Source of the DNA: Oegoconia quadripuncta | Taxonomy: Eukaryota > Arthropoda > Insecta > Lepidoptera > Autostichidae | Assembly (NCBI GenBank): GCA_949316235.1 | Contig: OX438744.1 | Coordinates: 24,291,578 to 24,355,577, forward strand | Reading direction: 5' to 3' | DNA: 64,000 nt | Shown: positions 9,539-24,500 of the stretch, piece after piece | How positions within the stretch are numbered: the first letter of the stretch is position 1 | Layout of the letters: each line of letters opens with the position of its first letter | Notes under the pieces: generated by a model | Databases searched by the model: none | What the model was told of the DNA's origin: nothing | Seen by the model: the letters and a program-made list of their open reading frames with translations, nothing else | Position numbers and translations under genes: made by a program

Positions 9539-12500
9539 GTGAGTGAAATACCAGCCACCGTCACACTAGTGAACAGATTTCATAAACTCTGCTATGTAGA
9601 GTTAGTATGTCTTACGGTATCTTGCTGTGGGGAAATGCCGCAGATAAAATACTATCTTTGTTTTACAAAAACGAGCCGTTTGCGCAATTTATCAATTGCG
9701 ACTTGCAATGTCACTTGGAGATAGGTTTAAAGTGCATTACCATTCTAACCTTTTCGTCACAGTACATTTTTGAAAATCTAATGTATGTCAAAAAAAATAT
9801 AGCATCATTTAGGAAAAATAGTGATAAACATGATGTCAATACAAGAAATAAAGATAAACTTGCAGGTCACATAAGTCGCCTCCGCAAAGTCCGTAATACA
9901 TTCAAAGGGTTATTTAAACGCTTTTTCAATATGGTTCCAGTTGATATACAAAATCTTCCTCTCAATAAATTTAAAGATACTATAAAACAGAAACTTATTA
10001 ACAAAGCATATTATACAATATCAGACTATTTAGATGATGATCATCCCTGGACATGATCAGATCGTTCGCATGCTAGGCTATTTCACAATTAATAATGAAA
10101 TATAAAAACCTTTATGTAAAATCACAGCCTGATTTTAAAAGAGCAACCCTTCGAGTTTCTTACTTGTTCTTCTCAGGGGAAAATTGCATTTTGAACATAC
10201 GCTTGTTCAATAATAATGTAAAATTTACTATTTTAAGTGTACACTGTGTACCTACAAGCTTTTTTGACTTTGACTTTGACTTAGAGCCTGCTCGTACACG
10301 CGCAAGCAGCGAGCGCCGGCAGGTTACCGAAGAATTGGTCGTATCTAGGGTTTTCAGATGGTATTTTAAAGAAGGACATGTACTTTTCCACAATTTGTCA
10401 TCCCGTCCACCCTTACTAACTTTAAGTTCTTGTTTTGTAAATGTCGCGCATGCGCCTGCCCAAATAAACAGACAATGTATAATTGATCGACGGAAAGAAG
10501 ACTCAGTGTGGGATCAGTAAAATCATTGTTACTTACACAATATAGTTTGAAGAACATGTAATGAGCAGATTTTCATACTGTTTCGTTAATGTGGAATTGT
10601 TAAAAGTAAACTCGTTTAAGTTATGTATACGTACGTATACGTTATGTAAGTCCTTCTATTCCATAGAAAGTTGACCGTTTTACCTTCAGTTCTTTTCAAA
10701 TTATGATATGCCCACCCTAGTCATATCCCGTCCCCGTAAATACCGGTGACTTAAATTGGCCGGGAAGATTATCGTTGGGTGCAGCTATTTTACGTAAAGA
10801 TCTATAAATAAAAATAAATTATAAATAATCGTTTATTTTCTCTATAAACAGGTAAGGTAAGTAGGTATATAGTGGTTAGTATAACTGATGCTTGCACTAA
10901 ACATAAATGCTTGGTTTAGTTTAGTTGGTGTACATCCGAATCGACACCATTGACAATGTCAGGGAGGTGCCCACAAATATAATGATAAAAAATGTCACTC
11001 TAGACCTTGTTGAGTCCACTGTATTTTTGGGCATTACTTTGGACGCCAAATTACAATGGGGTCCTCATATCCATAAATTGGCGAAGTATGCAGTCAAAAA
11101 AATTAGACAAATATCTACTATACTGCTAGATTAGTATATTTTAGTTATTTCCATAGCCTGATGTCTTACGGTTTCTTGCCCTGTGTACCTACAAAATAAA
11201 GCATTTTTTGATTTTGATTTTGATTGAATTAGTGGCGAAAATTGGCAGAACAGCCGACATCAGTAAAGTTCCATTCTCTATCCCCGCATGCAATGCAATG
11301 CATTATTAGATTTTCACTTATACGGGAAATCTGTTTGGCGGTAAAGCCTTTCATAAAAATAATCAACAAAATCGGTTAGCACTTGAAGATATCGCGTAAT
11401 AAAAAAATCCGCATTACTGTGATACGATCGGTCGCACACACACACAACGCCATCAAACACATAACACTCGTCGTTTTTCGTCGGCGGTTAAGGATAGACT
11501 AATCTAAATTTACTAACTGTCAAAATACGAATTCGGGAAAAGTTTGAATGAATCATCCACCTACATCGCAAACAATAACTGAAATCGGACCTCCCAATTT
11601 CAGAACTCCTCCATCAAAACGTTCGCAAATAAATTTATCCAATCGGCATAACTGTCGAAGCGATTTGAAAGCGATCCGCTAATGGTGCCGCAAATAACGG
11701 GGAACTAATCACGGATTAATGGATTTTTTCATGGGAATCGCAAAAGGATGATTCCTTTAATGACCTCGATCGCTGGAGTGTCTCGTTTTATGTTTCATCT
11801 CTTGTAACTAAATATCTTTTATGGCTACATCAAGGCGCATCATGCGTCATTATTGCTCATTTACTAACTCCCGACGTGTTATGTGTTTGGATGGCGTTGT
11901 GTGTGTGTGTGTTCGGTCTTTGTTCGGATAAGTCACATTAAGAAACTAGAGTTTCAAATATATGCTGTTTTGCGAGCTTGGTGTTTTCAAAATCTGGTAT
12001 TACATTTGTGCCTTGCAATGTAGCCTTATTTGTGAAATAAGGATTGTTGCGTCGAATATTAGTGTATGTGTTTCTGTAATGTACAAATAATAAATAAATA
12101 TCCTTAGACATACACACAGCGCCATCCAGTTCCACACTAAGCAACTAGGCTTGCACTATGGATACCAGATAGTTGATAAACTACACAAATACATTTTTTT
12201 TTGTAAATAAATACTTATTATAGTAAATGAAAACAACCATAACTCGGGTACACGTGTCTATATTCATCATACAAACATATGCCCCTTGCGGGATTCGAAC
12301 ACGCGACCTTTTGGTATAGTGGTCAGAGTTTCTAACCACTACACCAAACAGGCCGACAAATGTAATAGAAAATATATGTGGCAACGTAAAAATTGATTAT
12401 AATGAGTCTTATTATAATTAATTAACTCGTTGCACTGAGGTTCGAATGAAATATTTTTGTGTAACCTGATCTTTAATAATCAACAGAAAAATTATAAGAT

Positions 12501-15500
12501 TTAATATTTATTACCCCAGACAATAACTTCAAAAATTTCGACATTTTGAAATTTTGTCTATATATTGGGTCTTTACCTATGAAATTGGAGTTTTTTTCCT
12601 TCGTTAATCATATGTACCAATTCCTGCGATTTTCAAAGCTATATCCAAATTTGTTTTTTATTTGGAAAATGGAATATTGTGTGTTACCTGTGTATATGTG
12701 CAAAGGTATTTATTATATTATTATTATTATAAACTGTCCTAGGGACGTTTTATACTATATCGGGAGTCAAGACGTCCTATTATTATGACGAGAGAATCCA
12801 GACGAAGCCCGACCATCTGGCAACTCTATATGGGTGCCATTCTCCGCACGTACAATCTATTTTCGTTGACCATTATCAAGCTATTCGGATGATTTACATC
12901 TTTGCCCCCACAATGTCTCTAACGAATAACTAAATAGAATTAGAAATAATATAGTATATAAAACATTAGGCGTATATTAGCTGTGTGATAAAGAAATTGG
13001 TATTATTATGAGTAACATTATGATCGATAGTCGTTAAACTCATTTACATAAAGTCACTAAGTCATCGGAGGGGCGGAGGATACTAGAAAGGGTTTTAGGC
13101 GAGATTGAAAATTTGGGTACGTTGTTTGATAAATATTCAAATAGATTCACCCAAGTTGTTTGTTCAAAGGTTCCTAGCCTGATGCCTATGTAGGCACACA
13201 GGCTTTCCCATTATAAAGGGAGAAGCCAATTTAATTTTTTTTTAAATCTATTTATTTCAATAAAGAGCTACATCGTCTTTTTATACAGTTCCATACATCA
13301 TTTTATACAGATCTATGGAGAAAAAAAGAAATCTATTGGATACATCCTTTAACAAGTAGGCAAGGTTGCTGCTGCTGACTGCTGAGCTCTAAACTAGGTA
13401 GTAATTACCCGTATCTTAGAGGTCAGTAGGTTCACCTAAAATATAGAGTTAATACAGGTGTATCACATCACTTTCGTACTATGTTCTTTCTTTAACGATT
13501 TGCGTTAGCTTATATATGCGTTAGTTTGTTGGTTATATACATATATATATATATATGATATACATCCATATATGTTTGCCTAGAAATCGTTTATGTTGCT
13601 ATTAGAATAAATTCAAAGTAAAAATGTTTCCTTTTATTTTTAGAGCGGTCGCAAAATTAGGGGTGTCATAAAACCTATGTCTGTCTATGGCTCTGTAAAA
13701 TCGGAACGGCTCAACTGGTATGAAAACGGTATTTCTTTTCGGGAGTTGGTGTTAGCGAAATAATTGGTAAGAGTGGTTTATAAGATATTCAGTCGTTGTT
13801 TTATTTATCTGGATGATATAATCATGGTCATTTAAATTTGCAATTCCATATTTCTTATTTATATTTCACTAAATATTTTATATGTCTAGTAGAACCATAA
13901 TACTTAAATATATCAGCCATGTATGCAAAGCAACTGTATTAAAGTTAAATATCTTTGAAACTGCTGAATCGATTTTCATCAGACATTGCTAAGAACCTTG
14001 CACCTAGTTTAATCTTGAATTTGAAGAAAATCAGACAACGCATTAATGAGACAATCGGGGCATAGACGACACATACACAACATAATACATATACTGGGGG
14101 CCGATCGCGCTAAGTTTCAACGATAATACCAAAGCTAAACCATAACCAAAAACGTTACGTTAAGCGCATTTCGTATCGCGCTAATCTTATGAACGGAAAT
14201 TAACCTAGTTTTTTTTAATACTCGTGGTTAGCTCTAAACCTTATGGGTTTGGTTTTACTTAGTAACGACAACGATATAATCGTTCACAAAAAAATAGCAC
14301 GATACCATTTTTTACATCAGCAAAACTAAAGCTAAACCAAAACCAAAAACGTTCCGTTCGAACGGTAAAAACGTATAAAACACATTTATATTCTGAAATA
14401 ACTGCAATTTTTCATCTTTTAGCTTCCATATTACCTTATTGTGTTTATTTTTTAAGAAAAATCCCGTGTCATAGTAATTTTAAATAGCACTTTTTATGTT
14501 GTATAACCAATTCCCAAGACTACAGTTTTCAGCACGCCCCCAAGATGGTAATGTCTGCGGCATGCCTTATCTTTATCAAGTTGCAATATAGCGTGTGAAA
14601 GACACAAAGATGACATGTTCGCTATGGATCAGAACATAAACCTCTGAGACATAGAAAATGCAGACTCGTACGTGACAATAAAATAATATATATACAGAGT
14701 GGAAAGTTTCAATGGGGCAGCCAAGGGAGGTACCTTAATCGTTGCAGCTACAAGAAATTGGTCTTAGGAGACTATCCATAATTTATCAAGTAAAATTACC
14801 ATTTTTCACAAAAAAAATTTTTGATACTAATCGATCCTGTTCCGTATGCTGATCAAAAAGTTCTATGGGACCAACTGAGGTTTCAGTACTAGAAAAGTCA
14901 GAAATCAAAAAAAACTTTTTTCATACATTTAAAGTACTTAGATTTTTTTGTCAGGCCATAACAAGAGGTAACTTTTTGTTGTAGCTACAAAAATGATTAA
15001 GAAGATGCATATGCAATCAAACAATAAAATTATTTGAAAAATAATAATTATTTTTATTAATAACTTTATGATATAAGGTGTTCAAAATGTTCTCCATTTT
15101 GATTAATGCATAAATGTATTCGTTTTCGTACTGACCTTTCGTATTCTGATAATGGTAGATTATCAATTATCAGCCCTTGGCTGCCCCATTGAAACTTTCC
15201 ACCCTGTATATTCATTAAAAAATATGCCTTGAAAATTTTGTTTCCGAGTAAAAAAAAATAAATGTAAGTGCAAATGAAAATATGTTAACAGACTTACTTC
15301 ATTTCGATTGTAGGTCCCTTATTTTATCAATGAGAAAAAACAGGCAACGTTCATATGGAAGACGCCAAAGGGGGTGGCGGCAACCAATCCCAGCACTTCG
15401 CAAAATTTACATTTCTAAATTTTATTTTTTGAATAAAATCTGTTAACTTAATGTTTTATTTTTAATTTTTTTCGTAATAGGTACATTCTATACATAGACT

Positions 15501-18500
15501 CTGCAACGTTTGTCTTAATTTTATTTTGTTTAATTTTGTTAGACCTTATATAGACATCATGAAAATACACCAATTATCCTTGAAACGGTTTAACCAATTT
15601 TCATCTATCATGACCAATAGCAAAATGACCTCACCCAAATCGGACAACGCAATTGACATAACGTCTCGACACAGACTGACACTACACACAACCGCGCTAA
15701 ACACGTAACGTCGAGGATTTTCATCGGGGGTTAAAATGCAGTACCTAAACACCCCCTCCTATTTTTCAATCCGGATTTTCCCAACTCGTCCCCTTTTCCA
15801 AGAAAGTTATTTGCGAACTTCGGGCGGCTAATTGTTTTCCTGATGAGCCTGTGAAAGTAAAAAGCGAAGTTTTATTTTAACGAAGAATAAAGGAAAAGAA
15901 AAGAGATATAAATTCGCGCTGCATAGTGTAAGAAGAACTTTTGAGTTTTATATAATAAAAACAAAGCAGGATGCAGTTAACATCAGGCTTCAGATATAAG
16001 GCTCTCTACTAGTGTTCGTGCCAGCACGAACGTCATCTTGAGCGTGTTATCCCAGCGCTGGGACTCGCCGCTGTGGGCGCGTTGTATGCGGCTGCATGCT
16101 GCTGTTGTCGCTGTTGTCGCAGAGCCTCGTCGTTTTTAGTGTTCTTTAGTTATAGTCCTAGTAACACAACTTTCAATTAATTTTACATGTAACTAACACT
16201 TATGGATTTATTTGTCCGAAATAAAAATGGTTTGATTTGATTTTTGATTTGATAAGAAACCGGATATCGCAGGTATTCTTTACCACTGTGAACTTTATTG
16301 CCACAGTATGTATTACATAACATAGTATTACATAACCGCCTCCGTGGATCAATGTAAACAACATTGGGTTTACGATTCGGAGGTCGCGGATTCGATCCCA
16401 GCGGGGTACATGTTTAAGTACTCGGTTTGATTGGTGGTAGGGCATTTTAAATGTCCGCCTGGCTAGCTACCACCATCTTATCTAAATCTGCCGCCAAGCA
16501 TCAATGTTAATAGCATTGTTGTGTTCCGGTTGTCAGAGATAAGATAGCCAGTCCCCCAAATGTGTTGGTATTTCCGGGTCAGTACGCTTCCACCTTCGAC
16601 CTCATCTTCACTTAACATCAGGTGTGATTGAAGTCAAGTACGAACCCGTTGTCCATAAAAAAATTTATAAATAATTGAACACAATTCTTTTTACATTTTC
16701 AAAATAACAGAATTGCAACCGCCGCCAACGCAACGTTTCCAAAGCGTCTAGTCCATAAAGACTCTTAACTTCAGGGAAACATTTAATTTATTCGACAGCC
16801 CCTGTTCGCTTGTGATAAGGCTTTCTTGCTGAATTAGTGGCAGTTCCGAGGGGATCCTCGGGCCATGGCCAATTTCCTGCCCCATTCCTGCCTGCCTTTG
16901 GGAAGATAACAGGAATTGGGGTAAGGTTGCGTCTTAGAGGAATATCAGCCAGCAACAAGACGATGCAGCAGTGTTAATTGTTTTGCCCTTCTTACTATAG
17001 TCTGATTTTTAATTATATGGAATTCTGAAAATTTGTAGTATGATTTTTACCAGCATGATTTTGATTTCTCAAAAAATAGTTTGGCAATAAATTCATGAAA
17101 AAAAAAATAATGAGGCAATTGTGTAATACAATCTATTATTGCATGGTTTAATTTATTTTAGATTAACTAATTTAAGAATTATTAAAGCTTGGATGTTTGT
17201 TTGTTTTCAGCCATATGGGCTCAGTGTTTTAGATGGTATGATTTATAATTAGCTTTTTAGCTTCTCGAGTGCAGGTCAGAATGATTTTTTGGATTAATTT
17301 ATTTATTTCTATTTTTTTGAAAAGAAATCTTAATTTATCCAATGAGGGCGCAACTGGACGGAATGAACCCTCTTAAAAGAAGCGACACTCAAATCGGACC
17401 ACGCATTTCTATAATACATCCGGACAAAGACTAGACACATAAACGCCGCCAAACACACAACCCCCCCGGTGTTTATCATCGGGGTTTAAAAAGGCAATGA
17501 CTTGACTGACTGGTTGCCACAATATTCCACTGCCTAGTGGCGCTGTCCGTAATGTCAAACTCAAACTCAAAGCATTCAAACTCAAAGCATTTTATTTCAA
17601 CGTAAGATACATGATATCATTTGTTGAATGTCAATTTAAATCTATTGGAAATAACTAGCAGCACTAAAAAAAATAGCATATCATCTTTTAACACAGTTTT
17701 TAGGTGTATTTTGATGATATCATAAGCTTACGAGGGGTTACTAAGCTTACGAGGGGTTACTAAATTTTCAACTTTTTAAATCGATGGTCAAACGCTGGGA
17801 TAGATTCTTCTCAAGACGACCGGTTGGTGTAATGGACAGTGACCCTGTCAGCGAAACCAATTTTAAATGTCCCCCTGGCCAGCTACCACCATCTTATCTA
17901 AATCTGCCGCCGAGCAGCAATGTTAATAGCATTCTTGTGTTCCGGTTGTCAGAGATAACATAGCCAGTCCCCCAAATAAGATGGGGTTTCCGGGTCAGTA
18001 CATTCCACCTTTGGCCTCATCTTCACTTAACATCGGGTGTGATTGAAGTCAAGTAAACTTAAAAATCATTAACCGAGCCTATCAAATGTATGGTTTTGTC
18101 ATCAGAACTTGTGTACCTTTCAACGAGTCAGAACTTATATATTGCTATATAAATCTTTTATCAGATCGCAATTAGAATATGCCTCTGCAATTTGGAATCC
18201 CTATTATGCTAAATACCATGATGAGTTAGAGAGAGTGCAATGCAGTTTTTTATGGTTAACTGGATACGCATTTGACCACAATCTCACCTGATGGGAAGTG
18301 ATGATGTGGCCGAAGATGAAGCACGCGATCTCAGTAGATGCCTATTCACCCTGCTCTTGAAGATCCCAAGGTTGTAGGATTCAGGAAATCCATGCCTTGA
18401 TTATTGTTGTTAATTCTAAGTGTTTTCGTGCAAAGTCATCTTATTCTAAATTATTGCAAACTTTTTCGCTTCATTCGCTAAAAAAGAGAAGACTATTACT

Positions 18501-21500
18501 CGGCCAAATGTATATAAATGTATGTAAATATAACATCTGCAACAATAACTTTGACTATAACCAATTAGTAGAATTATTACAATTCCGTGTTCCAAATTAT
18601 ATGCAACGAGCGTGTAATTCTATGACCGGTAGGATATTTGTACTGAGACAGTGTAGAACGAATGCAGGGGAACGTGCCCCTTTGAGAGCTATAATGAAAT
18701 CATACAATGACCACTTCATTGACATTGATATGTTCTCACTTACATCATATGGCTACAAAAAAAGATTAATTGACGAATTAGAAAATTTTAATATTTGAAT
18801 TAGTCTTAGTGCCTACATACTAGGAGTGGTTCAAATGTTAAAATCTGTACGTAAGTAAAATTTGTGGGTATACATACCTGTACATACATAGAGTTTATAT
18901 AGTATTTGCCTGTATACATACTTACCTGAAATTCTAGTTATAAAAACTGTTTTTTTTTTCTTCCTACTACTGTAAATGTTTTTGGTTTCTCTGTGAACAT
19001 TATGATGCTACTTTGGGGACAATGGTGCTGGTTGTACAATTAGTAAAATTATTGTTATTCCTTAAAATTAAGCTACTGTACAATTTCTTTATTGTCCTAA
19101 ATAAATAAAATAAAAAATAAAATAAGTGCTAACCCGTAGTGCATAAAAAGCAAGGGTTGCGGGTTCGAATCCCGCGAGGGGTAAATGTTTGTGTGATGAA
19201 TGCGAACAATTATTCCCGAGTCATGGATGTTTATATAAATTTTTATGTATGTTTATCCGTTATCTAGTGTCCAGTACAAGCTTCGCTTAGTTTGGGACTA
19301 GATGATTGGTGTAACTGTCCGAAATATTTATTTATTTATTATGTTTAATGGATGAAGCCGCGGGCGATCAGCTAGTAGTGAAGTAAATCAATCGATAGCT
19401 TAAGATTCACCTACAAACTATAAATCAGCTTCAACTATCATAAACAGAGACCAAGAGGATTTAGAATTTTGAAATGTGTACTCTTTAAAGCCATCTATTT
19501 TAGGAAGATTCTCTTCGCTTCTAGATTCTACACATTCGGCTGTCGCGAGTATGTCGGAATCATAATCCAACATAGGCTTTTTAGGGCGGTAATATGATAA
19601 TTGGCCTTTTTTACGGCCCTTATTTAGGGCTATTTTATGGACATAAAATAAATCCCCCTAACCCCCATAAAACACCCCCCAATAGAAACCTGTAATTTGC
19701 CATGGGTAAAATAAAATCTTCCAAAATATTTTTTTAGGGTGTCGTTAGATAGGTCGATCAAAAATGATAGAGATTTTTAGAAATATTAAGCTTTAAAGGG
19801 CTAATTTTTAATAGACTCAAACTTTTGTATGGATTATATATACGAAAAAGGGTCAACTCCGTGATGTGCAGAGTGCGGGCCAGTAACAATGGAATCCTGA
19901 AAATGATTTCTGAACGATGCGAAGTTCTTATCCTGAACACTGGGTGTAAACAGGGTGTAATCGTTAAGTGAGCACAGGCGATTATTCCGTAACTATTGTA
20001 GATATCAAAATACTTTAAACTGATATCGAAAGTACTTTACCTAATCAGTAAAATGACATATAACTTTTTAAAAATAAAACGAGAAATATCCAAAAATCTA
20101 TATGTAAAAGGTGTATATACCCTTAATTTCGCAGTTTTTGTTATTATTTATGAATTAGTATTTTAATATGTGTGTGTATTTTGTGTTTCTACTAACATTA
20201 GGGCTAAGCAAACTGTTTACTAATAAAAATGGATTTGAAATCTGAAATATAAATGATTATTATTATATTATCTATTCTACCTATTATCCAAGAAATAATG
20301 TAATTTTTATATGTATGGTACAAGTAGATATTTTTATGGCCTATTATCCCTGGCCTGTTTTCCGTGAGATAAGGGTGGTCTGTTAATGTTGGGGGAAATT
20401 GAGAAAATATTATTTACCTGGGTCTTACAAGTACAGGGTGGAAACGTTTAGTGTCCGCAAGCCATTATTTCTTAAATAATGTATACCTATAAAAAATAAT
20501 CAATCAAATACGCTTTATTGTTTGAATAAGGAAGGTACATTTAAATATCTTATAGAAACTACAAATTAGGCGGCCTTATCGCTAACAGCGATCTCTTCCA
20601 GGCAAACCTATCATCACGGAATTCAATACAAGTATTTAAGTGGGTTAGCACAAATAATTTCTTAATTCTTAAGTACATCTGAAAGTTCAGCATATTGAAA
20701 TCAAAAAGTGTTATCTTATAGGTATGCAAAACATTAATAAGCACTATATGTGACGAGAAACAATAATTACTAAATAATCAACAAATAAAATATATCCATA
20801 CAATTTATACCAATACATACATGTTATTTACATATATATGATATATAATAATAATATAATATATATAACATGATATATAATAATAATATCTATATTAATA
20901 ATATAATATATATAATATGATATATAATAATAATTAATAATTAAATACATAAGTTTGGGGGGATTACTATAACTGGTAATATAGTATATGTAATTTACCG
21001 GTCGAAAGTAAAGTAGATGTAAGCTATTGAAGAAAAAGCACCTTGACTTGAGCTTTAAATATATTTAAAGATGGAGAGCGACGAATAGATTCAGGAAGAG
21101 AGTTCCAGAGGCGAGTAGCTTGCAAAGTGAAGGACTGGCCGTATGATTTAGACAAATTTTGAGGGACATACAGACGAAGACTGTCAGAGGAACGTAAGGG
21201 AAGACTGTGAGTGGAAGACAGGAATTGAAATTGTTGTTTAAGATACTGAGGGGTCTTGGGATTGAACAACACGGAATAAAGGAGGGAGAGAATATGCACA
21301 TCCTTGCGACGACGAATGGGGAGCCACTTGAGTTGGTTGCGATATTCGGAAACATGATCAAATTTCCGTAGACCAAAAATGAATCTGATTGCAACGTTTT
21401 GTAATCGGTCGAGTTTGTTTATCAACTCTACTGTGGCATCCGCGTAGCAGCAGTCTGCGTAATCCAGAATAGGTAAGAGAAGTGACTGTGCTAACGCAAT

Positions 21501-24500
21501 TTTGGTGGCAGTAGGCAAGAAATTGCGCAGTCTATTTAAGGATTTCATGGACGCGAAAATTTTCCTACTGACTTCGGCGACTTGGGGACGCCAGGAGAGT
21601 GTTCTGTCAAAAATTATGCCAAGGTTTTTAACATTCTCGCTGTACAAAATCTTGACACCATCAAACACAACTAGAGGGAGTTGCTCAAAGTCAATTCTTG
21701 AAATAAGTGTGTTACTGCCTAAAATTATAGATTGACTTTTGCAGGATTAACCCTTAGACCAAAGGACTTACTCCATTCTAGGATGAGTGCAAGATCAGTG
21801 TTTATTACTTTGACAGCATTTGCCAGTTCACTTAAAGTAGACTGAGAATAAATTTGGAGATCGTCTGCATAGAGGTGGTAGGAAGAAGATAGATTGAAAG
21901 TGATAGAATTAATAAAAATAGCAAACAGGAGGGGAGAAAGCACGCCACCCTGTGGAACGCCGGCAGAAACAGTACACCATGAAGAGAAAGAATCTTCAAT
22001 GCGTATCCGCTGCCGTCGCCCATACAGATAGCTACGAAACCAGTCAATTACCATTGGAGATATGTTAAGAGAACGTAGCAATTCCAATAAAATATCGAAG
22101 TCAACAGTATTAAAGGCATTGCTGAAGTCGAGCAATGTTAGGACTGTCAGCTGGTGGTTTTCCATAGCATAACGAACGTCATCCGTGATTTTTACAAGTG
22201 CGGTAGTCGTACTATGTCCAGGGCGAAAACCGGATTGATGGGAATTAAAAAGATTATTTTTGTTAAGGAAAACGTTTAACTGGCTGTGGACGAGGCGCTC
22301 TAGAACTTTAGATAAAAAGGAAAGAATTGAAATTGGCCGAAAATCAGAAAAGCAGGATGGATTTCGTTTCTTGGGCAGGGGTATAATCTGCGCATCTTTC
22401 CACATGGTAGGAAAAGTTCCTGAAAAGATGGAGTTATTAAGAATTTTGGTAATAACGGGAGTAAGAATATCAATCAGGGGAAGTATCATTTTACGACTAA
22501 CATTATCTGCGCCAACGGCGTTAGAGGCGATAGAGAGAATGTTCTTTTTAACATCACAATCGGCAAATTGACTGAAGAAGAATAGTGGATAATTGGGAGT
22601 TGGGCAAGATGAAAGGTGGCGTATGGTTTTAAGTTTTACATCGCTATCCAAGGAAGATGCAGATGAGAAGTGATTATTTAGATTATTAATATTAATGTCA
22701 GAAGGTATGGTGTCTTTACATGATTTGCCAACTCCCAGTGATCTAAGGAATTTCCAGATCTTGGCTGGGTCACCTTGTTCTACAGACTGATGAATGTGGC
22801 GTCTTTGTGCATCTCTACACATCCTATTACAGCGATTCCTGAGAAGATGGTAATTGTCACGATTATAATCAGAGGGCCTTATTTTGTATTTAGCCTTAGC
22901 TCGATTTCTCTGAGTCATTAAAGATTTAATTTCCTCCGTTAATCAGGGTGCCGGCAAGTGTTTAATCCTAACAGGGCGAACAGGAGCATGAACATCATAA
23001 AGATTAATCAACAAAGAATTAAATAGGAATACTTGTTCGTCAACATTGGATTCACCGTCTATAGCAGACCAGTCGACCTTATTGGCATCCTCTCTCAGAA
23101 GATCCACGCTCATGCCACCAAAATTGCGTTGCAGAAGAATTCTTGGCTTAGCCTTGGGTGGACGAATTTTATAGGAAAGGAAGACTAAGTCGTGATACGA
23201 AAAGGCATCAGCTGTAAGCTGACCATGTTTAACTACATGATTGAGAGAAGACACGATAACTAAGTCAAGAAGGGATGGAGTACAATTTGGAAAAAAGTGA
23301 GTAGCTCTTGAGGGAAGAATGTGCAGATTACTGGATTCAACAATCGATTTCAGACGGCCAGACCGCGAGTCATTCTTCAGGAGGCACGTGTTAAAGTCGC
23401 CCATAATGATGGTTTGAGTGTATTGAGGAGTTAATTCCTCAAGTAATTTTTCAAAAGAGGAGAAATAGTTGACTCTAAGTGATGGGCTGTAAAAAACTCC
23501 GAGAAGAATTTTTGTATGAGACAAGGATGCCTCCAAAAAAAGATGTTCCGCTGTGTTAGGAGGGGGTGGTTGAGCTGACCTACTCACTATATTGCAAGGT
23601 ATATGACTACGAATATAAATAGCCACACCACCATGCGAAGTATTAGTGCGGTCATTGCGAATTAATTTAAAACCAGGCAAAGAATACGATGTGGATGGAA
23701 GACAGGGATTAAGAAAAGATTCAGAGATAAGAATCGCATGAATATTTGTATTGCAAAAAGTGGCCAGCAAATCAGTGTAGTGAGCAGGAATACTTTGAGC
23801 ATTTATATGTACTACGTTGAAATCTTTCGTGACATCAGTCATTATGGTGTCCAAAGAATCCCTGAGCGAGGGTAGACTACGAAAACTGTCGTTGCTGCTT
23901 AAACCTTCTGGCGATGAGGATAGAGAGAAAAAGTCACTTATATTATCATTACTACCAGTTTCAGACATAAGTAAATATAAATAAAATAAATAATAATAAT
24001 AAAAATATGTATAATTAATATATAGTTAATAATAATAATAATAGGTGAATATTAATATATATTATAATTAAAGATAATTTAAATAAGTGGTATCCTTTTA
24101 CCTACCAGCTGTATAAAATTACACTATAGATAAAAATAAAAAGTAAAATAGGATCACAATTACAAAATTTGTGTGTATACACATTTTAAAATTAAAATAA
24201 AGAGGCTATCAGAAATTGCGGCCGTCAATATTACTGAAAGAACAAAAATTACATTGGTATGTCGGACTGGACTTTATGGACAAAGTTCCTTTGCACGTTC
24301 ATCTACGACTGTGAACGAACGAACTAACTGCGGACCGAACAAACATTCACAGACAATAATCTACTGAAAAATTTCCTAGTATATTGGCAAAATGACATTT
24401 CTAAGGTGTTAAAACAATTTATGTATGTAAAAACACTTTGGGTATCAAAACAAATATAACGTAAACCGTAAACGGCTTGTAGCCTAAAGGGTATTGATGC

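Noticed and set aside
22260..22571. 103-codon plus-strand frame
   Set aside because: Antisense shadow of the LINE reverse transcriptase.
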